Positions 17,206 through 25,642 of a stretch of DNA of 64,000 bases are shown in pieces. The first letter of the stretch is position 1. Each line of letters begins with the position of its first letter. Source of the DNA: Mycolicibacterium peregrinum (GTDB lineage: Bacteria; Actinomycetota; Actinomycetes; Mycobacteriales; Mycobacteriaceae); NCBI RefSeq assembly GCF_002102345.1, contig NZ_LQPP01000043.1:292280-356279 (forward strand), written 5' to 3'. The notes under the pieces were generated by a model. That model made no database searches and was not told where the DNA came from. It saw only the letters and a program-made list of their open reading frames with translations. The translations under genes and the position numbers were made by a program.

Positions 17206-18165
17206 ATGAGCATGCGATTCGCTGCTGGTGCCGCCGCGCTGTTGGTCGCGGTGATGGTGGGCGTGAGTGGCTGCACCGGTGCGCCTGATCGTGAACAGGA
17301 AGCCGTCGACATGGAGAACCGCATCGTGGCGATGCCGGGGGTGTCCGAGGTCGATCTGATCTACAACAACGGCATCATCGAGGGCACTCGGTTCCAACTC
17401 AAGGTTGACATGTCGCAGGCAACCGATCAGCAGGTCGGCGCAGTGGCCGCTGAACTCGACGAACTCCGCGGAAAAGACTTCGCGAAGTTCGACCAGTCGA
17501 TGAAGATCGTTGTGGGGGAAGATACTTCGATTTCAGCGAGCGCTGATCTGCCCGACGACACCGAACAGCTCACCGGCCTGGTGCGTCGCCTCGGCGTCGA
17601 AGCTCCGGCCCGGGACATCATGTGGTCCGTCGGCTCCGCGCCGGACTCCACAGAGGTGCAGATTCTGGAAGCCCAGCACCCTGATCACGCGGTCGACTCG
17701 ATCCTGCGGATCTTCGCCGATCGGCCACCCAGAGACATCGAAGTCTCCGCCGCCAACCGGGTCGCGGATCCGCACTGGATGATCTTCAACCGGTTTACCC
17801 CGGCGGATAAGCAACGCATCGAACAGCAGTTGGCCGCGGCAGCCCCCGCCGACCCCGGCTGGATCGGTGTCCGGGACGGGTGGATCGACCACTTCACCTT
17901 CGGTGTGCCGACGCGGGAGACCGCTTACGACGACATCGTGCGAACCATCCACGCGCTCAAGGCCGGTCCGGAGCATCCGGTCAGCCTCACCTGGGCCTGG
18001 GACGGCGACCAGGCTCGCTACGACGAGCCACGCTGGGCGGGCCGCGCCATGATCGGCAAATGCGAGTACGTCAACGGCGACCGCACTGTGTCCGAACCGC
18101 TCGTCCCTGAGGCGTTGGCGCTGCAGCAGCGCATCCGCGACGAGTTCGACACGTGTCTCAAGTAG
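17206..18165 (+). CDS. Predicted lipoprotein, 319 aa
   Basis: Cell-envelope lipoprotein of unknown role. The signal sequence MSMRFAAGAAALLVAVMVGVSGC carries a good lipobox (VSGC) with the modified Cys at residue 23; the ATG at 17212 is an alternative start. The mature region reads as two or three alpha/beta repeats (for example MPGVSEVDLIYNN, LGVEAPARDIMWSVG, RDGWIDHFTFGVP). There are two more Cys near the C-terminus (GKCEYV, FDTCLK). It is divergent from the kinase gene with 93 bases between starts, so a shared regulatory region and a functional link are possible but unproven. Confidence 0.82.
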   Translation: MSMRFAAGAAALLVAVMVGVSGCTGAPDREQEAVDMENRIVAMPGVSEVDLIYNNGIIEGTRFQLKVDMSQATDQQVGAVAAELDELRGKDFAKFDQSMKIVVGEDTSISASADLPDDTEQLTGLVRRLGVEAPARDIMWSVGSAPDSTEVQILEAQHPDHAVDSILRIFADRPPRDIEVSAANRVADPHWMIFNRFTPADKQRIEQQLAAAAPADPGWIGVRDGWIDHFTFGVPTRETAYDDIVRTIHALKAGPEHPVSLTWAWDGDQARYDEPRWAGRAMIGKCEYVNGDRTVSEPLVPEALALQQRIRDEFDTCLK

Positions 18166-18268
18166 TGGCTAGCGCAACATCGCTGCCGGCGGATGCGCCA
18201 CGGTGACCGCGGGCGCTTGCTCTGTCATGGCCTCACACTCGGCCGATTGTTCGACGTTGCCCAGGGTG

Positions 18269-19249
18269 TCAGTGAGCGTCCTGCCATGCCTGCCAGATGT
18301 CAGGGCGGAGTCTTCCGCGGGGTGGGACCTCCAGGCCAGCTTCTCGGGCCCAGGCTCGGACCTCGGCGGTGCTCGGGCCGGGCGCCGCGCTGCCCTGATC
18401 GACGACGGCGACGTCGACGCGGACCTGTGAAATACGTTGCATCGCAGCATCTTCAGTCGTCGACCAGGCGTGTGCGGCAGCGAGGAACCGGTAGGTCCAT
18501 TCCTCGGCGAGTTGGCGAGCTTCGCAAAATACGATCGGTACATTCGGCCATCGGACCTGCAGTTCTGCCAGCCCGTCGGCGACGACAGCGGGGCGTACCC
18601 GGTCGAGCTTGAACAGCTGCGAGTAGCGGTCCTCGACGACCACCGCCGCTCGGGGGAGCGCGGCCAGGTCGGCGACCTGATAGCGCAGCTTGCCGGTGGT
18701 GAGGCTGGAGACCAGGTCGGCCAGGGATTTGCGCTCCACGCTGGCGATGAGCGTCCCATCGATGAGCAGCCCATAGTCGCCGCACGGCAGCGCACGTTGA
18801 ACGGTATTGGCTTGCTGGCCGGCGAACTTGTAGGCGTACCGCTCGTGGCTGTCGACCACGATCTGTAGCTCGTCGATGCCCTGGGCGCGTGCTGCCGGGG
18901 TCCGCACGTTGGGGCGCGCCTGCTTGCGGGTACGCGGCGACTGCCAGAACACCGCGTCCCGGCCCCGGGCGGTGGTGAACACCAACTGGGAGCGGTTCTC
19001 CCGGCCGCGCTGCAGAATCACGTCGATGGCAGCGCCCCGGCGCTCGCACGACCGCAATGCGACGCGTTCGACGATCTGCGCGTCTGCCGGCCACTCGTCG
19101 AGGCCGACCGGATAGCAGTACAGCGCCTTGGCTCGGGGCCACGTCCCCGAAGTGCGAAACAGGAGGTCGTTGCCGGGCTGTGGAATCCGCAGTAGGTAGG
19201 GCAGTCTGGAACCTTCGTCCGGGTTGAGGGCTATGACCATCTCCGCCAC
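18269..19249 (-). CDS. ERCC4-type nuclease with C-terminal Lsr2-like DNA-binding tail
   Basis: Predicted structure-specific DNA nuclease, 326 residues. The central ERCC4 (XPF) fold spans about residues 128-220: VVDSHERYAY with Asp133, GDYGLLIDGTLIASVERK with the ERK of the ERKxxxD motif at 172-174, and Asp178. The N-terminal 120 residues are of unknown fold. The last 37 residues (STAEVRAWAREAGLEVPP then RGRLRPDIWQAW) match the DNA-binding end of Lsr2, whose RGR hook inserts into the AT-rich minor groove. The fusion would direct a nuclease to AT-rich or foreign DNA. The stop is 103 bases from the lipoprotein stop; the gene faces away from hipB. Confidence 0.88.
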   Translation of the reverse strand: MAEMVIALNPDEGSRLPYLLRIPQPGNDLLFRTSGTWPRAKALYCYPVGLDEWPADAQIVERVALRSCERRGAAIDVILQRGRENRSQLVFTTARGRDAVFWQSPRTRKQARPNVRTPAARAQGIDELQIVVDSHERYAYKFAGQQANTVQRALPCGDYGLLIDGTLIASVERKSLADLVSSLTTGKLRYQVADLAALPRAAVVVEDRYSQLFKLDRVRPAVVADGLAELQVRWPNVPIVFCEARQLAEEWTYRFLAAAHAWSTTEDAAMQRISQVRVDVAVVDQGSAAPGPSTAEVRAWAREAGLEVPPRGRLRPDIWQAWQDAH

Positions 19250-19348
19250 ACCGCGATTCTGCCTGATTCGCCGTCGAGGCCAATCGGTGGCCGTCGTGAG
19301 GACGTCTGAAGTGCGGAAAGTCGTAGTACAACCTCTTTTGTAAAAGAT

Positions 19349-19389
19349 GTCGAACGACTACAATCGGAAATGTCGTCGAACGACTACAA
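19349..19389. promoter_or_regulatory. Two direct 15-bp repeats in front of hipB, likely HipB operators
   Basis: The 15-mer gtcgaacgactacaa occurs at 19349-19363 and again at 19375-19389, 26 bases apart (about 2.5 helical turns). The second copy ends at the ribosome-binding site of hipB. A short palindrome, cttttgtaaaag, lies just upstream. HipB-type antitoxins bind repeated operators in their own promoter, and this arrangement fits autoregulation of the hipBA unit. Confidence 0.75.
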
Positions 19390-19398
19390 GGAGTGGGC

Positions 19399-19728
19399 AT
19401 GCACGTCAAGACAATGGGCGACGTTGGTGCCCTCGTCCGCTCTGCTCGCACAGCCCGTGGAATGACTCAGGCTGAGCTGGCCGAGCAACTGCGCATGAGT
19501 CGGGACTGGGTCGTTCGGCTGGAGAAAGGGCATCCACGACTGGAAGCGCAAAGGGTGCTCGATGCACTTCGCGTTGTCGGCGTGAGCCTGGAGGCGACCG
19601 CGCCCGAGGGGCCGTCGAACGCTCGAAAACGTACCCGGAAGGGAGCTCCCGAGAAGTCCACGCCTGCCGGAACGGCTCCCGCAACCCTTGATCCGTTCGA
19701 CGCGCTGTTCGGCACAGGGAAAAGGTGA
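19399..19728 (+). CDS. hipB: HipB-like antitoxin (XRE/Cro helix-turn-helix)
   Basis: DNA-binding antitoxin of a HipBA toxin-antitoxin pair, 109 residues from the ATG at 19399, which has AAGGAG five bases upstream; a GTG two codons earlier is less well placed. Residues about 8-65 form the XRE helix-turn-helix (LVRSARTARGMTQAELAEQL then MSRDWVVRLEKGHPRLEAQR). The C-terminal tail is basic and disordered, ending in DPFDALFGTGKR. In this family the dimer binds HipA and represses the operon. Its stop overlaps the hipA ATG (TGATG), so the two are translationally coupled. Confidence 0.9.
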   Translation: MHVKTMGDVGALVRSARTARGMTQAELAEQLRMSRDWVVRLEKGHPRLEAQRVLDALRVVGVSLEATAPEGPSNARKRTRKGAPEKSTPAGTAPATLDPFDALFGTGKR

Positions 19729-21008
19729 TGGCGGACAGGGCGTTGCGGATCTACCTGGACGGGATCCCGACCGGCACGGTGACACAGTCTGCTCACGGAG
19801 CGCTGAGTTTCACCTATGACGATGAGTACGCCGAGCGGGCTGATCCTACGCCCTTGTCGCTGTCCTTACCTGTCGTGTCGAATCGGCATCGGGACAAGGC
19901 TGTTCGGTCCTATCTTGAAGGTCTGCTTCCAGACAGTGAAGGTGCGCGACAGCGGTGGGGACGCGAATACAACGTCTCGCCGAACAATCCCTTCGCCCTG
20001 CTCGCTCACGTCGGGCGCGACGCAGCCGGCGCAGTCCAGATTCTCCCGCCCGAGGCCGATCCGTCTGACGCGCGGGCGCGGACAGGTGACATTCAATGGC
20101 TCAGTGAGATTGAATTCGCCGAGCTCGTCCAAGCGCTCGCTGCTCATCAATCCGACTGGGACGCAGGAAGGTTCGAGGGCAGGTGGAGCCTCGCTGGCGC
20201 TCAACCCAAGGTCGCGCTATTCCGGGAGCCAGAGTCCGGGCGGTTCGGGATCCCGCGAGATTCGACGCCGACGACCGTGATCGTCAAGCCGGCAACTGCT
20301 GGTTACGCACGGCATCACATCAACGAGGCACTGTGCCAGCGTGCAGCGAGCGAAGCCGGGCTGCTCGCAGCCGAATCCACAGTGATGGAGATCGGTGACG
20401 TTCAGGTGTTGACCTCGACGCGCTACGACCGCCTTTATGACGGGACTACCTGGCACCGGGTCCACCAAGAAGACATCTGCCAGGCGTTGTCGGTCTACCC
20501 CAGTCTGAAATACCAGTCCGACGGAGGCCCCGGTGTCGGTGATATCGCTGACCTTCTCAACAGGCTGCCGATCGAGGACCGCGCTGTGAACGCCGAGCGC
20601 TTCTTCAAATCGTTGTCCTACAACGTCCTCATCGGCGGAACTGACGCTCACGCCAAGAACTACTCGCTCGTCCTCGTTGGGTCACGCGCCCAGGTGTCGC
20701 CGCTGTATGACGCCGCCTCTGCGGCACCGTACAACCAGCGCGAGCGCCTGCACTCTTCGATGAAGATCGGTGACCACCGGAAGATGCTCGATGTCACCAC
20801 CTCGGATTGGAGGAAGGTTGGACGCCGTCTCGGAATTCCCGCGGATCAAGCTGTGACCTGGGTGGACGAACTCCGTATGGACCTTCCGGCTGCGTTCTCG
20901 CGTGCTGCCGCGGCTCTGCCAGAGAGCGTGCGACCCGAGGCGTCACGCATGACGGAGCGGATCATTGAGCATGTCTCCGGGACATGGAAACCCAACCTGG
21001 ACCGCTGA
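19728..21008 (+). CDS. hipA: HipA-like toxin kinase
   Basis: Serine/threonine kinase toxin of the HipA family, 426 residues from the ATG at 19728. E. coli HipA phosphorylates glutamyl-tRNA synthetase and stops translation. Here the N-terminal subdomain carries the family's PLSLSLP and the EGLLPDSE motif. The nucleotide loop is SLAGAQPKVAL near residue 155. The catalytic loop is GGTDAHAKN near residue 305, and the metal-binding Asp is in SPLYDAAS shortly after. All key kinase residues are present, so it should be active. The substrate may differ from that of E. coli HipA. Confidence 0.93.
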   Translation: MADRALRIYLDGIPTGTVTQSAHGALSFTYDDEYAERADPTPLSLSLPVVSNRHRDKAVRSYLEGLLPDSEGARQRWGREYNVSPNNPFALLAHVGRDAAGAVQILPPEADPSDARARTGDIQWLSEIEFAELVQALAAHQSDWDAGRFEGRWSLAGAQPKVALFREPESGRFGIPRDSTPTTVIVKPATAGYARHHINEALCQRAASEAGLLAAESTVMEIGDVQVLTSTRYDRLYDGTTWHRVHQEDICQALSVYPSLKYQSDGGPGVGDIADLLNRLPIEDRAVNAERFFKSLSYNVLIGGTDAHAKNYSLVLVGSRAQVSPLYDAASAAPYNQRERLHSSMKIGDHRKMLDVTTSDWRKVGRRLGIPADQAVTWVDELRMDLPAAFSRAAAALPESVRPEASRMTERIIEHVSGTWKPNLDR

Positions 21009-21178
21009 ACAGTGTGAGGGCGGCGACATAGGTCAGTTCGCTCGACATAGGTTGCGGCCAAATCGGAGTGGCTGGGCGCGAAAGAAATTGGACCTCTTGC
21101 CACTCTCACTATACGGCGGGGGGTGGGGCTTGTGGCAAGGCCCCTGACGTGCTGCACAATCTTCCGGTCCGTGACGAG

Positions 21179-21619
21179 ATGGGGGATTTTGTGACGAATA
21201 CGCCGACACCGTTCGAGGTGCACGAGTCCGGTGCGCTGCTGCACGGCACCAAGGCTGACCTGGTGGTCGGTGATTACCTGGTGCCCGGCCGTGAGTCGAA
21301 TTACGAAGCCGGACGGATCATGAACCACGTGTACGTCACCCGCACCTTGGATGCCGCGGTGTGGGGAGCCGAGATGGCCGCCGGCGAGGGGCCGGGCCGC
21401 ATCTACATCGTCGAACCCGAAGGTGCGCTGGAGGACGACCCGAACGTGACCGACAAGAAGCTGCCCGGCAACCCGACCTGCTCCTACCGCACCCGCGAGC
21501 CGGTGAGAATTGTCGGCGAGCTCACCGACTGGGTGGGGCATTCACCCGAGCAGCTGCAAGGCATGCGCGACGGCCTGGCCGACCTCCGCCGGCGCGGGCT
21601 GGACGTCATCTACGACTGA
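21179..21619 (+). CDS. arr: Rifampin ADP-ribosyltransferase
   Basis: Arr transfers ADP-ribose from NAD+ to the C23 hydroxyl of rifamycins and so inactivates the drug. The product, 146 residues from ATG 21179 (142 from GTG 21191), carries blocks well known from M. smegmatis Arr: PFEVHESGALLHGTKADL, LVPGRESNYEAGRIMNH, AAVWGAEMAAGEGPGRIY, EDDPNVTDKKLPGNPT and VRIVGELTDWVGH. The His of the first block and the Asp of ELTDWVG are the known catalytic-site positions. In fast-growing mycobacteria this gene is chromosomal and gives natural rifampicin resistance. Nothing nearby suggests an integron or transposon, so it is probably native. Confidence 0.95.
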   Translation: MGDFVTNTPTPFEVHESGALLHGTKADLVVGDYLVPGRESNYEAGRIMNHVYVTRTLDAAVWGAEMAAGEGPGRIYIVEPEGALEDDPNVTDKKLPGNPTCSYRTREPVRIVGELTDWVGHSPEQLQGMRDGLADLRRRGLDVIYD

Positions 21620-21684
21620 TCTCTCCAGGCCCCGGCGGTTCGCTCGATAGGGGGATTTGTGCCCACTCCCCGTACCCTTCGATC

Positions 21685-23103
21685 GTGAACGCGATCGACC
21701 CCGACCAGCTCAGCACGTGCCTGCGGGTGCTGTCCGAGGTGGACAAGCTGCCTCCCGAGCACCCCGACGCTGTTGCTGTGCGGCAGGCCACCGCGAAGAT
21801 GTTCAAGGCGTTGAAGAAGGCTCGCCGGACCGCCAGACGCGACGCGATCGCGGCTGCCGACCGCGCTGTCATCGCCGCGACCGCCACGGGTGCACCGGGA
21901 CGGATCGATGACGAAACCCAGGGCCTGCCGCTGGTGTCCACGGCGGTCGGGGCTAGTGCGGGCACGCTGCTGCGCTCGCGGGCCTGCTACATCTGCAAGC
22001 AGCACCACACCGTGGTCGACGCCTTCTACCACCAGCTTTGTCCGGATTGCGCCGCGCTCAACCGGGCCAAGCGCGAGGCCCGCACCGACCTGACCGGGCG
22101 CCGGGCCCTGCTCACCGGTGGGCGCGCCAAGATCGGCATGTACATCGCGCTGCGGCTGTTGCGTGATGGCGCGCACACCACGATCACCACCCGGTTTCCC
22201 AACGACGCGGTGCGCCGATTCGCCGCGATGGAGGACAGCGCCGACTGGCTGCACCGGCTGCGGGTGGTGGGGATCGACCTGCGTGACCCGGCCCAGGTGG
22301 TTGCCCTGGCCGATGAGGTGGCCGCGCAGGGGCCGCTGGACATCCTGATCAACAACGCGGCGCAGACGGTGCGTCGTGCGCCGGGCTCGTATGCCGCGCT
22401 GGTGGAGGCCGAGCGGACCCCGCCGCCGGCGTTGGTGGACGTCGTCACCTTCGATCACGTCAGTGACGCGCATCCGCATGCCCTGGCCGGGAGCCTCGGC
22501 GAGCACCCCACCGCGCACGCGCTGACCGAGCTGGCCCTGACCGCCCGCAGCGCGTCGCCGGAGCGGATCTCCGCCGGGACGGCCATCGACGCGGGTGGGC
22601 TGCTGCCCGACACCGCGCCGGTGAACAGTTGGACCCAACGCGTGCACGAGGTCGACGCGATGGAGCTCCTCGAAGTGCAGCTGTGCAATCAGACCGCGCC
22701 GTTCATTCTGGTGAGCCGGCTGCGTCCCGCGATGGCCGCGTCACCGGCCCGACGCAAGTACGTGGTGAACGTGTCGGCGATGGAAGGCCAGTTCGGCCGC
22801 GGCTACAAGGGGCCCGGGCATCCGCACACCAACATGGCCAAGGCCGCACTGAACATGCTGACCCGCACCAGTTCTGGTGAGATGCTGGAGCAGGACGGGA
22901 TCTTGATGACCGCTGTCGATACCGGGTGGATCACCGACGAGCGTCCGCACCCGACCAAGCTGCGGCTCGCCGAAGAAGGCTTTCACGCACCGCTGGATCT
23001 GGTGGATGGTGCTGCGCGCGTGTATGACCCGATCGTGCGCGGGGAATTGGGCGAGGATTTGTATGGGTGTTTCTTGAAGGATTACTCTCCGGCTAGTTGG
23101 TAG
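21685..23103 (+). CDS. Zinc-ribbon/SDR fusion oxidoreductase
   Basis: Protein of the short-chain dehydrogenase fold, 472 residues from the GTG at 21685; upstream in-frame sequence overlaps arr. The first 100 residues are helical. Next comes a CxxC pair at Cys101/Cys104 and a second at Cys119/Cys122, a likely zinc ribbon. The SDR nucleotide motif TGGRAKIG lies at about 144-151 and NNAAQ further on. The catalytic Ser is in VNVSAMEG, but the place of the usual Tyr in YxxxK is taken by Thr (TNMAK). Together with a long insert before it, this makes classical dehydrogenase chemistry uncertain. It lies 65 bases downstream of arr on the same strand. Confidence 0.85.
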   Translation: MNAIDPDQLSTCLRVLSEVDKLPPEHPDAVAVRQATAKMFKALKKARRTARRDAIAAADRAVIAATATGAPGRIDDETQGLPLVSTAVGASAGTLLRSRACYICKQHHTVVDAFYHQLCPDCAALNRAKREARTDLTGRRALLTGGRAKIGMYIALRLLRDGAHTTITTRFPNDAVRRFAAMEDSADWLHRLRVVGIDLRDPAQVVALADEVAAQGPLDILINNAAQTVRRAPGSYAALVEAERTPPPALVDVVTFDHVSDAHPHALAGSLGEHPTAHALTELALTARSASPERISAGTAIDAGGLLPDTAPVNSWTQRVHEVDAMELLEVQLCNQTAPFILVSRLRPAMAASPARRKYVVNVSAMEGQFGRGYKGPGHPHTNMAKAALNMLTRTSSGEMLEQDGILMTAVDTGWITDERPHPTKLRLAEEGFHAPLDLVDGAARVYDPIVRGELGEDLYGCFLKDYSPASW

Positions 23104-23128
23104 GGGCAGCCTCGCTCGCGGTCGGCGT

Positions 23129-23653
23129 CTACCGGGCGCAGCGGGCTCGCAGAAGTTCGTGCTGGGCTGGCGATTCTGGGCAGGCATCTGCGGCTTTCCT
23201 TGTGCCTGCTCGTGATTCGGCGATGCGGGCGATCACGTCGTCGTAGCTCAACCCGGATTCGGCGAGCAGGCACCCGATCACTGTGCTGGTTCGGCCCTTC
23301 CCGCCCCAGCAGTGCACATATACGTTGCGGCCGCCGTCCATCTCGGAGTGGATGCGCGCCAGGATGGCGTCGTAGCCTGCGTCATCGATGGCACCGAAGT
23401 CGGGAATCGGATGCGCGAAGTACCGCGCGGTGCGCCCGGAATTCTCCGCTGCCGCGCGCAGAAGCTCTCGGTAGGGGGTCAGCCGGTCATCTTCGGTGGT
23501 GAGGTCGATGACCGTGTCGATGCCGGCGTCGAGCAGGACGCGGATCTTGGCTACCGCATTCTCGGGGGTGGTGGCACCCGGATATTCACCGGCGAGCAGC
23601 CGGTTCGGCTCGACCCACCACGCGTGCAGGACGTCGTCGTGCGGCCACTCCAT
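23129..23653 (-). CDS. Cysteine-dependent protein tyrosine phosphatase (dual-specificity-like)
   Basis: Small phosphatase of 174 residues. The signature loop HCWGGKGR is at residues 114-121 (nucleophile Cys115, Arg121), followed by the Thr-Ser of the P-loop end. Asp85 in IPDFG is the likely general acid. I start it at ATG 23653 (MEWPHDD); the open frame upstream covers the TetR gene in another frame and is not protein-like. The sequence resembles atypical cyclin-dependent-kinase-inhibitor-3-type phosphatases found in bacteria. The gene is 23 bases downstream of the TetR gene and is probably its operon partner. The substrate is not known. Confidence 0.9.
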   Translation of the reverse strand: MEWPHDDVLHAWWVEPNRLLAGEYPGATTPENAVAKIRVLLDAGIDTVIDLTTEDDRLTPYRELLRAAAENSGRTARYFAHPIPDFGAIDDAGYDAILARIHSEMDGGRNVYVHCWGGKGRTSTVIGCLLAESGLSYDDVIARIAESRAGTRKAADACPESPAQHELLRARCAR

Positions 23654-23676
23654 GTTGCAGAGGTTAGCGATTGACG

Positions 23677-24255
23677 TCAGGCCAGCTGTCCGAGCGCCGC
23701 CGCGACCGCCGCGCGGACCGTGGTGGCGACGGTCTCGGGGGAGGAGACGTCGAACTTGCCGTCCAGGTGCAGGAACGCCAGACCGTGCACGAGGGCCCAC
23801 ACCGCATTCGCCATCGCATCCGGATCCGACGTGGGAAGCGCCTGCCGCACAATCGATCTGAGGTACTCGCTGATCGCCTCCACCGCGGCGACGCGTTCGG
23901 GGCTCGCCGGATCGCACGGTTCGGCGAACATCGCCCGGAACAGGCCGGGGCGTTGCAGTGCGAAGTTCACATAGGCGATGGCGATGTCGGCGAGGTCGTC
24001 CGTCGTTTTCGGTGACGGGTTCGCCGCGGCCAACTGGGCGGCCAGGTCGCGGTAGCCCACCGCGGCGACCGCGGACAACAGCGCGTCACGATCGGCGAAA
24101 TGCCGGTACGGCGCCGCGGTCGAAACCCCTGCCCGGCGGGCCGCTGCACGCAGGGAGAGTTCGTTCGCGTCGCCCTCCTCGAGCAGTTCCAGCGCGGCCT
24201 GCACGAGCGCGCTGGGCAGGTCGCCGTGGTGATACGACCGCGTTGACGTGGGCAT
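23677..24255 (-). CDS. TetR-family transcriptional regulator
   Basis: Repressor of 192 residues. The N-terminal helix-turn-helix is at about residues 25-50 (LSLRAAARRAGVSTAAPYRH then FADRDAL), preceded by the helix-1 YHHGDLPSALVQAALELLEE typical of TetR proteins with a WHG-type C-terminal domain. The ligand domain has Leu/Ala-rich helices. It faces away from the old yellow enzyme gene across 96 bases containing a large inverted repeat, so it most likely represses both itself and the three-gene operon at 24352-27255. The ligand is unknown. Confidence 0.93.
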   Translation of the reverse strand: MPTSTRSYHHGDLPSALVQAALELLEEGDANELSLRAAARRAGVSTAAPYRHFADRDALLSAVAAVGYRDLAAQLAAANPSPKTTDDLADIAIAYVNFALQRPGLFRAMFAEPCDPASPERVAAVEAISEYLRSIVRQALPTSDPDAMANAVWALVHGLAFLHLDGKFDVSSPETVATTVRAAVAAALGQLA

Positions 24256-24271
24256 TCGGGATCTACCTCAC

Positions 24272-24338
24272 AAGTGTTGACACCGCTTACATGTTGATCG
24301 TATGTTAGCAGCCAGTCGAAGTAAGCACTGTCAACATT
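24272..24338. promoter_or_regulatory. Inverted-repeat operator between TetR gene and OYE operon
   Basis: Bases 24272-24290 (aagtgttgacaccgcttac) and 24321-24338 (gtaagcactgtcaacatt) are inverted copies of one pattern, tgttgaca-NN-gcttac, 30 bases apart. Each arm could bind one TetR dimer. They flank the start region of both divergent genes, which is the normal layout for a self-regulating repressor. Confidence 0.8.
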
Positions 24339-24351
24339 GCTAGGAGTTCCC

Positions 24352-25620
24352 ATGTCGAACGCGTCGGAGGCGTTGTTCGCGCCCCTGCAGCTGAAGTCCG
24401 GCCAGGTCTTGCGCAACCGGATCGCCAAGGCGGCTATGGAGGAGGGCATGGCCGGACGGGCGCAGCTTCCGGGTGAGCGCCTGATCGCGCTGTATCGGCA
24501 GTGGGGCGCCGGGGGAACCGGCCTGCTCATCACCGGCAACGTCATGGTCCACGCGGAGGCGATGACGGGGCCCGGTGGCGTGGTGCTGGATGCCGATTCC
24601 CCGCTGGAGCCGTTCGCGGCGTGGGCGCGCGCCGGCAAGGACGACGGTTCAGCGATGTGGATGCAGATCAGCCACCCCGGCCGTCAGGTCCAGGCCGACA
24701 TGCCGGGCGTGGTCTGGGGGCCGTCCGACGTTGCGGTCGAGCTGGGCCGGCACTCCAAGCGCTTCGGGCAGCCGGTCGCGATGACCGCCGAACAGATCGC
24801 CGACACCGTCACCCGCTTCGCCACCACCGCGCGCCGCGCCGAACAGGCCGGCTTCGACGGTGTCGAGGTGCACGCCGCGCACGGATACCTGTTGTCGCAG
24901 TTCTTGTCTCCGCTCGTCAACACCCGCACCGACGAGTGGGGCGGCTCGCTGGAGAATCGCGCCCGGCTGCTGTTGGAGATCGTGCGGGCGATCCGCGCTG
25001 AGGTATCGCCGGGCTTTTCCGTTGCGGTGAAACTGAATTCAGCGGACTTCCAGCGCGGGGGCTTCGACGCCGACGATGCCCGCAAGGTGATCGACATGCT
25101 CGCCCCACTCGGCGTCGACCTGGTCGAGCTGTCTGGCGGCAGCTACGAAAGCCCGGCCATGACCGGCCGTCCAGCCGATGACCGGACCGCGGCCCGCGAG
25201 GCGTACTTCCTGGAGATGGCGGCCGAGCTCGCGGTGAGCAGCCCGATCCCGCTCATGCTGACCGGCGGCATCACCCGGCGTCATACCGCCGAGCGGGTGC
25301 TGGTGAGCGGCGTCGCGGTGGTCGGCATGGCCACCGCGCTGGCCGAAACCCCCGACCTGCCGGCGCGCTGGCGCCACGGCACGGAGGCGACCGGACGACT
25401 GAAGCCCGTGACCTGGTCGGACAAGCCGCTCGCCTCCATCGCGAGCATGGCGATGGTCCGCTATCAGATGCGCCGGCTCGGCGCGGGGAAGAAGCCCGCA
25501 CTGGGTGTCGGACCGGCGGTCGCGTTGGCCGCCGATCAATTGGTGTCGCGGCGGGCCCTGCGTCGTTACTCGCGATGGTTGGCGTCGCGGCCGCGGGCGG
25601 GTACTCGGACATCGGTTTAA
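24352..25620 (+). CDS. Old yellow enzyme family NADH:flavin oxidoreductase
   Basis: FMN-dependent ene-reductase type protein, 422 residues, starting at ATG 24352 behind AGGAG. The TIM-barrel motifs of the OYE/2,4-dienoyl-CoA reductase group are clear: PLQLKSGQVLRNRIAKAAM at the N-terminus, the substrate-site stretch SHPGRQ near residue 107, VEVHAAHGYLLSQFLSPLVN then RTDEWGGSLENRARL near 170-205, and MLTGGITRR near 300 for phosphate binding of FMN. There is no C-terminal FAD/NAD domain, so it is the short form. It is the first gene of a TetR-controlled operon with the DJ-1-like and acetoacetate-decarboxylase-like genes; together they may clear a reactive carbonyl or keto compound. Confidence 0.92.
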   Translation: MSNASEALFAPLQLKSGQVLRNRIAKAAMEEGMAGRAQLPGERLIALYRQWGAGGTGLLITGNVMVHAEAMTGPGGVVLDADSPLEPFAAWARAGKDDGSAMWMQISHPGRQVQADMPGVVWGPSDVAVELGRHSKRFGQPVAMTAEQIADTVTRFATTARRAEQAGFDGVEVHAAHGYLLSQFLSPLVNTRTDEWGGSLENRARLLLEIVRAIRAEVSPGFSVAVKLNSADFQRGGFDADDARKVIDMLAPLGVDLVELSGGSYESPAMTGRPADDRTAAREAYFLEMAAELAVSSPIPLMLTGGITRRHTAERVLVSGVAVVGMATALAETPDLPARWRHGTEATGRLKPVTWSDKPLASIASMAMVRYQMRRLGAGKKPALGVGPAVALAADQLVSRRALRRYSRWLASRPRAGTRTSV

Positions 25621-25642
25621 CGGATCGGGACAGGAGACGATC

